Assembly (NCBI RefSeq): GCF_000622895.1
Contig: NZ_AVCC01000023.1
Coordinates: 1 to 41,664, forward strand
DNA length: 41,664 bases
Direction of reading: 5' to 3'
Source of the DNA: Herminiimonas sp. CN
GTDB lineage: Bacteria; Pseudomonadota; Gammaproteobacteria; Burkholderiales; Burkholderiaceae_D
Translations under genes and position numbers: made by a program
The notes under the pieces: model-generated
What the model was told of the DNA's origin: nothing
What the model saw: only the letters and a program-made list of their open reading frames with translations
Database searches by the model: none
Part shown: piece after piece, positions 8,643 to 15,846 of the stretch
How the letters are laid out: the number at the start of each line of letters is the position of its first letter
How positions within the stretch are numbered: the stretch's first letter is position 1

Positions 8643-9443
8643 ATGAACCTGCAGCAAACCAACACGTCTCTTTTCAAGCGTCTGCGCTTTGTCCTCGTCG
8701 AAACCAGCCGTTCCGGGAACATCGGATCGGTTGCCCGCGCCATGAAAACCATGGGTTTTTCGGATCTAGTGCTGGTCAATCCGCGCTTTGCCAACATGCC
8801 ACAGCAGGACGAAGCGATTGCGTTTGCCAGTGGTGCGCAGGATATTCTTGCTGCCGCACGCGAAGTCGGCTCAATCGAAGATGCGCTGGAAGGGTGTAAT
8901 TTTGCCGCGGCCATCAGTGCCAGACTACGCGAATTTTCACCGCCGATCGTGTCGCCGCGCAATCTGGCCAACCAGTTGGCCGAAGATTGCAGTCTACATG
9001 CAGCGCTGGTATTTGGGAACGAGCGCTTTGGCTTGCCTAACGGCATAGTCGAAAAATGCAATGTGCTGATCAATATTCCGGCCAACCCGATTTACTCATC
9101 CCTGAATCTGGCACAGGCGGCGCAAGTGCTGGCTTATGAGTGCCGCGTCGCCGCAATCGGCGATGGAGTTTCAGACACGAGTATCGGTTTTCACGGTGCA
9201 GCTGCAGGCATTGCCGAGATCGAAGGCATGTATGTGCATCTGGAGCAGGCGCTGAAGGCAATTGGTTTTCTGAATCCGGAGCAACCGAAGAAATTGATGT
9301 CGCGCCTGAAGCGCTTATTTTCGCGGACACAACTGGAGGCGGAGGAAGTTAATATTCTGCGCGGAATCGCCAAAAAAAATTCTAGACCGGTAGCTGCAGC
9401 AAGGTTGTATGCACTATTTATATACTGCACTTGGTATTTTTAA
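8643..9443 (+). CDS. trmJ: tRNA (cytidine/uridine-32-2'-O)-methyltransferase TrmJ
   Basis: A SPOUT-class methyltransferase that adds a 2'-O-methyl group at position 32 in the anticodon loop, using S-adenosylmethionine. The 266-residue protein has the early motif FVLVETSRSGNIGSVARAM (residues about 16-34, with the NIGSVARA signature), LVFGNERFGLPN in the middle (about 120-131), and IYSSLNLAQAAQVLAYE, the trefoil-knot cofactor site (about 149-165). A C-terminal helical extension is present, as in TrmJ rather than TrmL. In related genomes I would expect cysE downstream; here a decayed prpF-like gene follows. Confidence 0.93.
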   Translation: MNLQQTNTSLFKRLRFVLVETSRSGNIGSVARAMKTMGFSDLVLVNPRFANMPQQDEAIAFASGAQDILAAAREVGSIEDALEGCNFAAAISARLREFSPPIVSPRNLANQLAEDCSLHAALVFGNERFGLPNGIVEKCNVLINIPANPIYSSLNLAQAAQVLAYECRVAAIGDGVSDTSIGFHGAAAGIAEIEGMYVHLEQALKAIGFLNPEQPKKLMSRLKRLFSRTQLEAEEVNILRGIAKKNSRPVAAARLYALFIYCTWYF

Positions 9444-9527
9444 TTAACGTACGTATATATGCGATAAATTTGATGTAATTTCATATACTCATTGTTTTTA
9501 ATTGATATCTGGTAAGAATGAGTATCA

Positions 9528-9848
9528 TTGAAGCGTACCCCTGCACTGCATATGCGCGGCGGTATTTCGAAAGGGGCTGGCCGGCTTGCCTGCAGCTGCG
9601 GAGCAATGGGAGGCGATCTTGCTGCGCGGGATCGGCAGTCCAGATTCCTGCGGCAAGGCATTGGTGGCGCAGAAGTGGTGCGGCTATTAAAGTTGCAACG
9701 CGCCGGTTGCGATGATAACTACCTGTTCGGCGCAGCGGTTATAGCTAGCGTAAGCCGGCGCAACGATCAACAGTATATTGGTGGATGGAGCACGCCATTC
9801 AATCGTCTGGCGCGCATCTTCATGCCCGGCTGTGCGCATCTGCTTTAG
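9528..9848 (+). pseudogene. PrpF-family (4-oxalomesaconate tautomerase-like) pseudogene
   Basis: The remains of a PrpF/GalD-type isomerase gene are spread over two frames. In frame 3 from 9528, the family hallmark HMRGGISKG appears (the intact form is MRGGTSKG). From 9577 the similarity moves by one base: LAGLPAAAEQWEAILLRGIGSPD fits the next family block, ending in the conserved GSPD. It then returns to the first frame near 9650 with GIGGAEVV and later DDNYLFGAA, matching the family blocks IGG and DYLF. After about 9780 nothing more can be recognised. An intact family member has about 350-390 residues, so most of the gene is lost. The first shift lies at the GGGG run 9573-9576. Confidence 0.72.
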
Positions 9849-9875
9849 CGGCTACCGGGGTGTATGCTTGCAGAA

Positions 9876-10541
9876 TCAGACCCATGACCGCAGCAGTCCG
9901 ACTGCCAATCCTTCAAGAGCGAAATCATCGTCATCCGGTTTGATTTTTATTGGCACAAAGTCTGAATTTTCCGGCAGCAATTCGATCAGTGCGCCGGTTT
10001 TTCGGTAGCGCTTGACCGTCACATCATCGCCCAGTCTGGCGACGATAATCTGGCCGTTTTTGACACTGTCCGCTTTTTTGACTGCCAGCAGGTCGCCATC
10101 CAGAATGCCGGCATCGCGCATCGACATTCCCCGCACCTTCAGTAGAAAATCTGGCTTGCTGGAGAACAGACTGGGATCGACCTGATAGGTAGCTTCAATA
10201 TGTTCCAGCGCCAGAATCGGCGAGCCGGCTGCCACGCGACCAACCAACGGCAGGCTTAGCTGCATCAGTCGGGCGTGCGGTAAGGTCATTTGCGCATCGC
10301 GACTGTGCTGGCTCCGCATTTGATCGCGCGCGTCACACAGGCGAATGCCGCGCGATATGCCTGGCGAAAGCTCGATTACACCCTTGCGCGCCAGTGCTTG
10401 CAGATGTTCCTCGGCAGCGTTGACCGAGCGAAAGCCCAGTTCAGTCGCGATTTCCGCGCGCGTCGGCGGAAAACCTGTATTTTCAATCGCATCCTTGATC
10501 AGGTTTAAAATTTGCTCTTGACGCGCAGTAAGTTTTAGCAT
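9876..10541 (-). CDS. lexA: LexA repressor, SOS regulator
   Basis: LexA represses SOS genes and cuts itself when RecA filaments form. The 221-residue protein has an N-terminal winged helix (1-70, with the recognition helix around [13 protein letters not shown]), a linker, and the S24 peptidase domain. The self-cleavage bond is A105-G106 in GRVAAGSP, the nucleophile is S140 in [10 protein letters not shown], and the general base is K177 in DDVTVKRY. All catalytic residues are present, so it should be active. A perfect SOS box lies 32 bp upstream of the start codon, showing autoregulation. The gene is divergent from the rpsF operon. Confidence 0.98.
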   Translation of the reverse strand: MLKLTARQEQILNLIKDAIENTGFPPTRAEIATELGFRSVNAAEEHLQALARKGVIELSPGISRGIRLCDARDQMRSQHSRDAQMTLPHARLMQLSLPLVGRVAAGSPILALEHIEATYQVDPSLFSSKPDFLLKVRGMSMRDAGILDGDLLAVKKADSVKNGQIIVARLGDDVTVKRYRKTGALIELLPENSDFVPIKIKPDDDDFALEGLAVGLLRSWV

Positions 10542-10572
10542 GGTGTTTTTTGACGCTGTTCATATAAGCAGC

Positions 10573-10588
10573 CTGTATTTTTGTACAG
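10573..10588. promoter_or_regulatory. SOS box (LexA operator) of lexA
   Basis: CTGT, eight bases, ACAG: a perfect match to the CTGT-N8-ACAG palindrome, with an AT-rich centre. Its placement 32-47 bp upstream of the lexA ATG fits an operator over the promoter. No second box is seen next to it. Confidence 0.93.
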
Positions 10589-10664
10589 TGTGACATTGAA
10601 TGCAAGCGTATTGTGCTTAATGCCGGTTATTTTCTGGCCTGTGGCCTGCATGCAGCCAGCATTC

Positions 10665-10693
10665 TTGAGATTTTCAGGGTTTCGCAGTATAAT
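10665..10693 (+). promoter_or_regulatory. sigma-70 promoter of the rpsF operon
   Basis: TTGAGA (10665-10670), a 17-bp spacer, then a perfect TATAAT (10688-10693). Transcription should start near 10700 and give a leader of about 70 bases that contains the S6:S18 element. Confidence 0.82.
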
Positions 10694-10709
10694 TACTGGC
10701 TTTTCTCTT

Positions 10710-10737
10710 CCCACACTCGTCTTGACGCCGAGGTGGG
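10710..10737 (+). promoter_or_regulatory. S6:S18 ribosomal-protein leader (rpsF autoregulatory RNA)
   Basis: The leader can fold into CCCAC/GTGGG (10710-10714 with 10733-10737), a bulged A (10715), CU/AG (10716-10717 with 10731-10732), and a small hairpin CGU-CUUG-ACG (10718-10727). The trinucleotide CCG (10728-10730) stays unpaired between the two helices on the 3' side. A CCG bulge in this position is the hallmark of the known rpsF leader that mimics the S18 binding site in 16S rRNA and lets the S6:S18 pair shut off translation. It lies between the promoter and the rpsF ribosome binding site (10758-10763). Confidence 0.8.
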
Positions 10738-10768
10738 CGATTTTTTAATCAGTCCAGAAGGAGTTCAC

Positions 10769-11161
10769 ATGCGTCATTATGAAATAGTATTTATCGTCCA
10801 TCCGGATCAAAGCGAGCAAGTGCCTGCGATGATCGAACGCTACAAAGCCAGCGTAACTGCGCGCGGCGGTCAGATCCATCGTGTGGAAGACTGGGGCCGT
10901 CGTCAGATGGCGTACATGATCCAGAAGCTTGCCAAAGCGCATTATGTCTGCATGAATATCGAATGCGACAATGAAACCTTGGTTGAAATTGAAACAGCGT
11001 TCAAATTCAACGATGCCATCCTGCGCCACCTCACCATCAAGATGAAAAAAGCTGAGACAGCTCCATCGCCAATGATGAAGACCGTGCAAAAGGAAGATGC
11101 TGCCAAGAGCCATCGCACTGAGGCACCTGCTGCCGCAGCACCAGTCCCGGCAGCTGCGTAA
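10769..11161 (+). CDS. rpsF: 30S ribosomal protein S6
   Basis: S6 sits on the platform of the small subunit and binds 16S rRNA as a pair with S18. The 130-residue protein begins [14 protein letters not shown], the standard start of the family, and has the WGRRQMAY segment. The tail after about residue 93 is an Ala-, Pro- and Lys-rich extension ending [10 protein letters not shown], as in other Proteobacteria. The frame is open back to 10613, but AAGGAG at 10758-10763 and the family start fix the ATG at 10769. It is first in the rpsF-priB-rpsR-rplI operon. Confidence 0.97.
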   Translation: MRHYEIVFIVHPDQSEQVPAMIERYKASVTARGGQIHRVEDWGRRQMAYMIQKLAKAHYVCMNIECDNETLVEIETAFKFNDAILRHLTIKMKKAETAPSPMMKTVQKEDAAKSHRTEAPAAAAPVPAAA

Positions 11162-11189
11162 TTGCGCCCCAGGGAGTGAACCGAACATA

Positions 11190-11495
11190 GTGAATCGGCT
11201 GCAATTTGTTGCCAGTATTGTTGAACGTGATGTGCTGCGTTACACACCGGCAGGTATTCCGATGGTGTCGGCAAGATTGCTGCACAGTTCGCAACAGATG
11301 GAAGCAGGCATTGGCAGATCGGTCGAGTTTGAAATCGCAGCGCTAGCCGCAGGCGAAGTTTCAGGCCGGTTCAACCAGGCTGATTTAGGCGGCATGTTTC
11401 AGTTCACGGGATTCCTGGCACGCAAGAACCGTAACAGCAAAAGCCTCGTATTCCACATCATGGATTTCGAGACATATTCATTAGCACATTGTTAA
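11190..11495 (+). CDS. priB: primosomal replication protein N, PriB
   Basis: A single-stranded-DNA-binding OB-fold protein that links PriA to DnaT and DnaB at stalled replication forks. The 101-residue protein starts [23 protein letters not shown] and has the [10 protein letters not shown] and [20 protein letters not shown] strands typical of PriB. The start codon is GTG at 11190. The frame is open further upstream, but that part overlaps rpsF and has no family similarity. AGGGAG at 11171-11176 lies somewhat far upstream (13 bases). It lies between rpsF and rpsR, as is standard. Confidence 0.93.
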   Translation: MNRLQFVASIVERDVLRYTPAGIPMVSARLLHSSQQMEAGIGRSVEFEIAALAAGEVSGRFNQADLGGMFQFTGFLARKNRNSKSLVFHIMDFETYSLAHC

Positions 11496-11511
11496 AGTAC
11501 AGGAGCCTAAA

Positions 11512-11796
11512 ATGGCATTCGGTAAAAAATTCGATAAAAGCAAGCTCAAATTAAAACGTCAACAGCAAAACCCACTGTTCAAGCGCAAGAAATTCTGCCG
11601 TTTTGCGGCCGGACATGTTGCGCAGGTCGATTACAAGGACATTGATACGCTCAAGGATTTCGTTCAGGAAAACGGCAAGATCATGCCGGCACGCCTGACC
11701 GGAACCAAGGCTATTTATCAGCGTCAGGTTGATACTGCAATCAAGCGCGCGCGTTACCTCGCGCTGTTGCCGTACACCGACCTGCACACTGCGTAA
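11512..11796 (+). CDS. rpsR: 30S ribosomal protein S18
   Basis: S18 binds 16S rRNA together with S6. The 94-residue protein carries the basic N-terminal arm ([12 protein letters not shown]) and the core [12 protein letters not shown] and [25 protein letters not shown]. It has one Cys in the arm and no C4 zinc set, as in the usual zinc-free form. An AGGAG lies just before the ATG. It is the third gene of the ribosomal operon and the partner in S6:S18 feedback. Confidence 0.98.
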   Translation: MAFGKKFDKSKLKLKRQQQNPLFKRKKFCRFAAGHVAQVDYKDIDTLKDFVQENGKIMPARLTGTKAIYQRQVDTAIKRARYLALLPYTDLHTA

Positions 11797-11834
11797 TTGA
11801 CGGCTGATTCAATTACGAAAATTCGGAGAAAAAT

Positions 11835-12287
11835 ATGCAAGTTATTCTGTTAGATAAAGTTGTTAATCTCGGCAATCTTGGTGAAGTGGTGCGCGTCAAG
11901 GACGGTTATGCACGCAATTTCCTGATCCCGCAACGCATGGCGCGTCGCGCGACAGCACATGCTATTGCTGAATTTGAAGTCAAGCGCGCAGAGCTGGAAA
12001 CAGCTGCATTGGCAAAATTGGCAGTGGCGCAAGCGCTGGGCGCGAAACTGGCCGGCATGACAGTGCAGATTACGCAAAAATCGGGTGTCGATGGCCGTTT
12101 GTTCGGCTCCGTTACCAATGCCGATGTTGCTGAAGCACTGACCAAGCAAGGTTTTGCAGTCGAAAAAGCGCAAGTACGCTTGGGTACTGGCCAAATCAAG
12201 ACTGTTGGCGATCACGCTATTTCGGTTGCTTTGCATTCTGATGTGCTGGTTGATCTGACGGTCTCTGTTTTGGGTGAGCACGCTTAA
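11835..12287 (+). CDS. rplI: 50S ribosomal protein L9
   Basis: L9 reaches out from the base of the L1 stalk and supports reading-frame fidelity. The 150-residue protein has the N-terminal rRNA-binding domain [28 protein letters not shown](F), a long connecting helix (about 40-75), and the C-terminal domain with [17 protein letters not shown] lies upstream of the ATG. It is the last gene of the ribosomal operon, followed by a strong terminator. Confidence 0.98.
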   Translation: MQVILLDKVVNLGNLGEVVRVKDGYARNFLIPQRMARRATAHAIAEFEVKRAELETAALAKLAVAQALGAKLAGMTVQITQKSGVDGRLFGSVTNADVAEALTKQGFAVEKAQVRLGTGQIKTVGDHAISVALHSDVLVDLTVSVLGEHA

Positions 12288-12319
12288 TCAACTTGTATCC
12301 CTGATGCATTAGCTGTTTG

Positions 12320-12347
12320 AAAAGCCGGGCTTGCCCGGCTTTTTTTT
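12320..12347 (+). terminator. terminator of the rpsF-priB-rpsR-rplI operon
   Basis: Stem AAGCCGGGC/GCCCGGCTT with a 3-base loop, followed by eight T. It separates the ribosomal operon from dnaB. Confidence 0.92.
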
Positions 12348-12486
12348 GCCCGGATTTTTCCTGAATTTTTCTATGCGGAAATAAAGAACGTTCAAAGTGT
12401 TTTTTGAACAGTATTTTTCATTGCTTGCAACCGGAAAATTTTAGCGCTCGAGATTGAACTCGGGCCGAACCGTGATGCGACAGCGG

Positions 12487-12492
12487 TATAAT
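12487..12492 (+). promoter_or_regulatory. -10 element just before dnaB
   Basis: A perfect TATAAT whose last two bases overlap the first possible dnaB ATG (12491). No -35 is visible at 16-18 bp. Transcription from this site would begin near 12499-12500, right at the second ATG. Confidence 0.45.
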
Positions 12493-12499
12493 GCGCGCC

Positions 12500-13885
12500 A
12501 TGAATAATCGTTCTGATCCTCAACTAGACTCTCTTCGCGTACCGCCGCATTCCATAGAAGCAGAACAATCAGTATTGGGTGGTTTGCTGCTGGATAACGC
12601 GGCTTGGGACCGGATTGCCGACTTTTTGCATAGCGACGATTTTTACCGTTTTGACCACCGCGTCATCTTCCAGAATATCGTCAAGCTGATTAATGCATCC
12701 AGACCGGCTGACGTAATTACCGTTTTTGAAGCCTTGACCAGCGTAGGCAAGGCGGAAGAAGTCGGTGGCTTGTCTTACCTGAATGCGCTGGCGCAAAACA
12801 CACCGTCTGCCGCCAATATTCGCCGCTACGCAGAAATCGTGCGCGACCGAGGCGTGCTGCGCAAGTTGATCACGGTTTCCGACGAGATTTCCGGCCAGGC
12901 TTTTAATCCGCAGGGCAAGGAAGTCAAGCAAATGCTGGACGAAGCCGAGTCAAAAATCTTCGCAATTGCCGAGGAGGGCGCTCGCGGAGCGCAAGGTTTC
13001 CAGGAAATCCAGCCGTTGCTGACACAGGTAGTTGAACGTATCGATGAACTGTACAACCGCGACAACCAGAACGATATCACGGGGGTACCGACCGGATTTG
13101 CTGATCTGGACCGCATGACGTCTGGCCTGCAACCAGGTGACCTTGTCATTGTGGCGGGACGACCGTCGATGGGTAAAACCGCATTTTCAATCAATATCGG
13201 GGAGCATGTCGCGATTGAAAGCGGCTTGCCGGTAGCCGTGTTCTCGATGGAAATGGGGGGCACGCAACTGGCCATGCGCATGCTGGGCTCAGTCGGACGT
13301 CTCGATCAGCACCGCTTGCGTACCGGCCGCCTGGCCGATGAGGATTGGCCGCGTTTGACCCACGCAATCCAGAAAATGAATGATGCGCAACTGTATATCG
13401 ACGAGACTCCGGCGCTGAATTCGATCGAACTGCGCGCCCGTTCCCGGCGCTTGTCGCGCCAGTGCGGCAAACTCGGCCTGATCATCATCGATTACCTGCA
13501 ACTGATGTCAGCTAACAGTTCGGGCGAAAACCGCGCTACCGAAATTTCGGAAATTTCGCGCAGCTTGAAAGGATTGGCCAAGGAACTCAATTGCCCGGTG
13601 ATTGCCTTGTCGCAGCTGAATCGTTCGCTTGAGCAACGTCCCAATAAGCGGCCTGTGATGTCGGACTTGCGCGAGTCCGGCGCGATTGAGCAGGATGCCG
13701 ATGTGATCCTTTTCATTTATCGCGATGAAGTATACAACCCGGATTCTCCGGATAAAGGGACGGCTGAAATCATCATCGGCAAGCAACGTAACGGGCCGAT
13801 TGGCAGCGTGCGATTGACCTTTATGGGGCAATACACCAAATTTGATAACTATACCGGCGCACAAAATTTCCACGGCGGCGATTGA
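12500..13885 (+). CDS. dnaB: replicative DNA helicase DnaB
   Basis: The hexameric helicase that opens the replication fork. The frame has 464 codons from the ATG at 12491, or 461 from the ATG at 12500. The N-terminal primase- and DnaC-interacting domain (about 1-150, VPPHSIEAEQSVLGGLLLDN) is followed by a linker helix and the RecA-like domain. That domain has Walker A GRPSMGKT (residues 220-227 from the second ATG), a Walker B around LIIIDYLQLM and the DnaB tail motif SDLRESGAIEQDAD. No intein or insertion is present. The start is uncertain: neither ATG has a Shine-Dalgarno, and a TATAAT overlaps the first. It follows the ribosomal operon but behind a terminator. Confidence 0.96.
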   Translation: MNNRSDPQLDSLRVPPHSIEAEQSVLGGLLLDNAAWDRIADFLHSDDFYRFDHRVIFQNIVKLINASRPADVITVFEALTSVGKAEEVGGLSYLNALAQNTPSAANIRRYAEIVRDRGVLRKLITVSDEISGQAFNPQGKEVKQMLDEAESKIFAIAEEGARGAQGFQEIQPLLTQVVERIDELYNRDNQNDITGVPTGFADLDRMTSGLQPGDLVIVAGRPSMGKTAFSINIGEHVAIESGLPVAVFSMEMGGTQLAMRMLGSVGRLDQHRLRTGRLADEDWPRLTHAIQKMNDAQLYIDETPALNSIELRARSRRLSRQCGKLGLIIIDYLQLMSANSSGENRATEISEISRSLKGLAKELNCPVIALSQLNRSLEQRPNKRPVMSDLRESGAIEQDADVILFIYRDEVYNPDSPDKGTAEIIIGKQRNGPIGSVRLTFMGQYTKFDNYTGAQNFHGGD

Positions 13886-13976
13886 GCGACGTTTGATTCC
13901 TGATTTGGTGTCCCCAGCGGCGCCGAGTTTTTGTAAAATTTTCAATTAGAGCTGCAAACCAGAAGAAAGAGTACAT

Positions 13977-14603
13977 ATGTTCGGACGTTTGATGCCTACT
14001 GAAGGCAAATTTTTTGACCTGTTTTCCCAGCATGCCGATTTGTGTGTGCAGGGAGCGCAAGAAATGGTCGCGTTGATGACAAATTTCGATGATCTCGATA
14101 AACGCGCACATGCGATCGAAACTATTGAAAAACAGGCAGATAAGGTGACGCATGAAACCATCGATTTGCTGCATAAAACCTTTATCACGCCATTGGATCG
14201 CGACGATATTCATCAATTGATTACGCGCATGGACGATATCCTCGACTTGCTAGAAGATGCGGCACAAACAGTCTCGCTGTACGACATCAAGGCCATTACA
14301 CCCGAAGCAAAACGATTGGCAGAGCTATGCCTGAGTTGCACGGAAAAGGTTAAAGTTGGAGTTTCCCTGCTGCATAACATGGATAACTCGGAGAAAATCC
14401 TGGCTATTTGCAAGGAAATCGATCGCCTTGAGTCAGATGCGGATCATGTGATGCGCGCAGCCATGTCAAAATTGTTTCGCGATGAACCGGATGTGCGCAA
14501 TCTGATCAAGCTGAAAGCAATTTACGAAATTCTTGAAACAGTCACCGACCGCTGCGAAGATGTCGCCAATATCATTGAAGGCATTATCGTAGAGAACGCC
14601 TAA
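13977..14603 (+). CDS. DUF47 / PhoU-like phosphate transport accessory protein
   Basis: A 208-residue, wholly helical protein of the DUF47 (PhoU-like, TIGR00153) family. It has no membrane segments and many E, D and K heptads, with motifs such as HAIETIEKQADKVTHETI and LDRDDIHQLITRMDDILDLLEDA, plus a repeat of the same three-helix unit in the second half (EIDRLESDADHVM). Members are usually encoded directly before a Pit transporter and are thought to control its activity; here pit follows after 142 bp. GAAAGAG lies upstream of the ATG. Its exact action on the transporter is not known. Confidence 0.9.
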   Translation: MFGRLMPTEGKFFDLFSQHADLCVQGAQEMVALMTNFDDLDKRAHAIETIEKQADKVTHETIDLLHKTFITPLDRDDIHQLITRMDDILDLLEDAAQTVSLYDIKAITPEAKRLAELCLSCTEKVKVGVSLLHNMDNSEKILAICKEIDRLESDADHVMRAAMSKLFRDEPDVRNLIKLKAIYEILETVTDRCEDVANIIEGIIVENA

Positions 14604-14654
14604 GCCTCCTCGGGCTATCGAATCAGGCTTTGTAACGTGCGGTTTGATTATGGC

Positions 14655-14722
14655 GTTTCGAGCATATCGAAACCACCAATCGGCAACCCTTACCCGCGCT
14701 CCCGGCAGTGCTTCTCCGGGAG
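14655..14722 (+). repeat. two hairpins in the DUF47-pit gap
   Basis: GTTTCGA/TCGAAAC (14655-14661 with 14667-14673, 5-base loop) and CTCCCGG/CCGGGAG (14699-14705 with 14716-14722, 10-base loop). Neither is followed by a T run, so they are not simple terminators. They may process or balance the shared transcript, or shape the pit leader. Confidence 0.5.
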
Positions 14723-14745
14723 TGCATAAAATCTAAACGGCTTCC

Positions 14746-15753
14746 ATGCACACACTTCAAATCAGCATTTATGTGCTCGCTTTACTGATCGCGTTGGCGT
14801 TGTTGTTCGACTTCATGAACGGTTTTCATGATGCCGCCAACGCCATTGCAACAGTCGTATCAACCGGAGTCATGAAGCCGCAAACTGCGGTGGCAATGGC
14901 AGCTACGTTCAACTTTATTGCAATTCTTATATTCCAACTGAAAGTCGCATCTACCGTCGGCAAGGGCACCATTGATCCGCAGGTAATTGACCATTATGTG
15001 GTTTTCGGAGCTCTGATCGGCGCGATTTGCTGGAATTTCCTGACCTGGTATTACGGCATTCCATCGTCGTCATCGCACGCCCTGATTGGCGGCCTGGTAG
15101 GCGCTGCAGTGGCTAAAGCGGGAACCGATTCGCTGATAGCTTCCGGTTTGCTGAAAATCATCGCATTTATCGTACTGTCGCCGCTGCTGGGCTTTATCTT
15201 CGGATCGATCATGATGTTGCTGGTTTCGTGGCTATTTGTAAAATCGACGCCGCGCCGGGTGGATAAATGGTTTCGTCGCTTGCAACTGCTTTCAGCATCG
15301 ATGTACAGCCTGGGGCACGGCGGCAATGATGCGCAAAAGACCATGGGGATTATCTGGATGTTGCTGATTGCTTCCGGCTACCTCGGAGCGCATGATCCAC
15401 TGCCGATCTGGGTCGTTATTTCCTGTTATAGCGCAATCAGTTTCGGCACCCTGTTCGGCGGCTGGCGCATTGTCAAGACGATGGGGCAACGGATCACGAA
15501 ACTCAAACCGGTGGGTGGATTTTGCGCCGAATCCGGCGGTGCGATGACATTGTTTCTGGCAACCGCTCTTGGCGTTCCAGTCTCCACCACGCATACCATA
15601 ACCGGCGCAATTGTCGGGGTTGGTTCGGTGCAGAAAATGTCAGCGGTGCGCTGGGGCGTGGCCGGCAATATTGTGTGGGCATGGATTTTCACGATTCCTG
15701 CATCGGCTTTCGTTGCCGCCATTGCCTGGTGGATCGGAACGCAGATTCTCTAA
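14746..15753 (+). CDS. pit: low-affinity inorganic phosphate transporter, Pit family
   Basis: An inner-membrane phosphate permease of the PiT family, importing metal-phosphate with protons. The 335 residues form about ten membrane helices. The two inverted family signatures are present: GFHDAANAIATVVSTGVMKP near residues 26-46, and GHGGNDAQKTMGII near 188-201. It lacks the long central loop of E. coli PitA (499 residues), so it is the short form common in bacteria with a DUF47 partner. It follows the DUF47 gene on the same strand and ends at a bidirectional terminator. Confidence 0.94.
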   Translation: MHTLQISIYVLALLIALALLFDFMNGFHDAANAIATVVSTGVMKPQTAVAMAATFNFIAILIFQLKVASTVGKGTIDPQVIDHYVVFGALIGAICWNFLTWYYGIPSSSSHALIGGLVGAAVAKAGTDSLIASGLLKIIAFIVLSPLLGFIFGSIMMLLVSWLFVKSTPRRVDKWFRRLQLLSASMYSLGHGGNDAQKTMGIIWMLLIASGYLGAHDPLPIWVVISCYSAISFGTLFGGWRIVKTMGQRITKLKPVGGFCAESGGAMTLFLATALGVPVSTTHTITGAIVGVGSVQKMSAVRWGVAGNIVWAWIFTIPASAFVAAIAWWIGTQIL

Positions 15754-15785
15754 TCCTGATTCGAACAGCGAATTTGTGCAAAGAT

Positions 15786-15820
15786 AAAAAAACCCACTGA
15801 TGCGATTCAGTGGGTTTTTT
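15786..15820. terminator. bidirectional terminator between pit and phoH
   Basis: The A run plus ACCCACTGA (to 15800) pairs with TCAGTGGGT and a T run (from 15807) around a 6-base loop. It sits between convergent genes. Confidence 0.9.
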
Positions 15821-15846
15821 GTGTGCTCAGAACGTACAAACGAATG

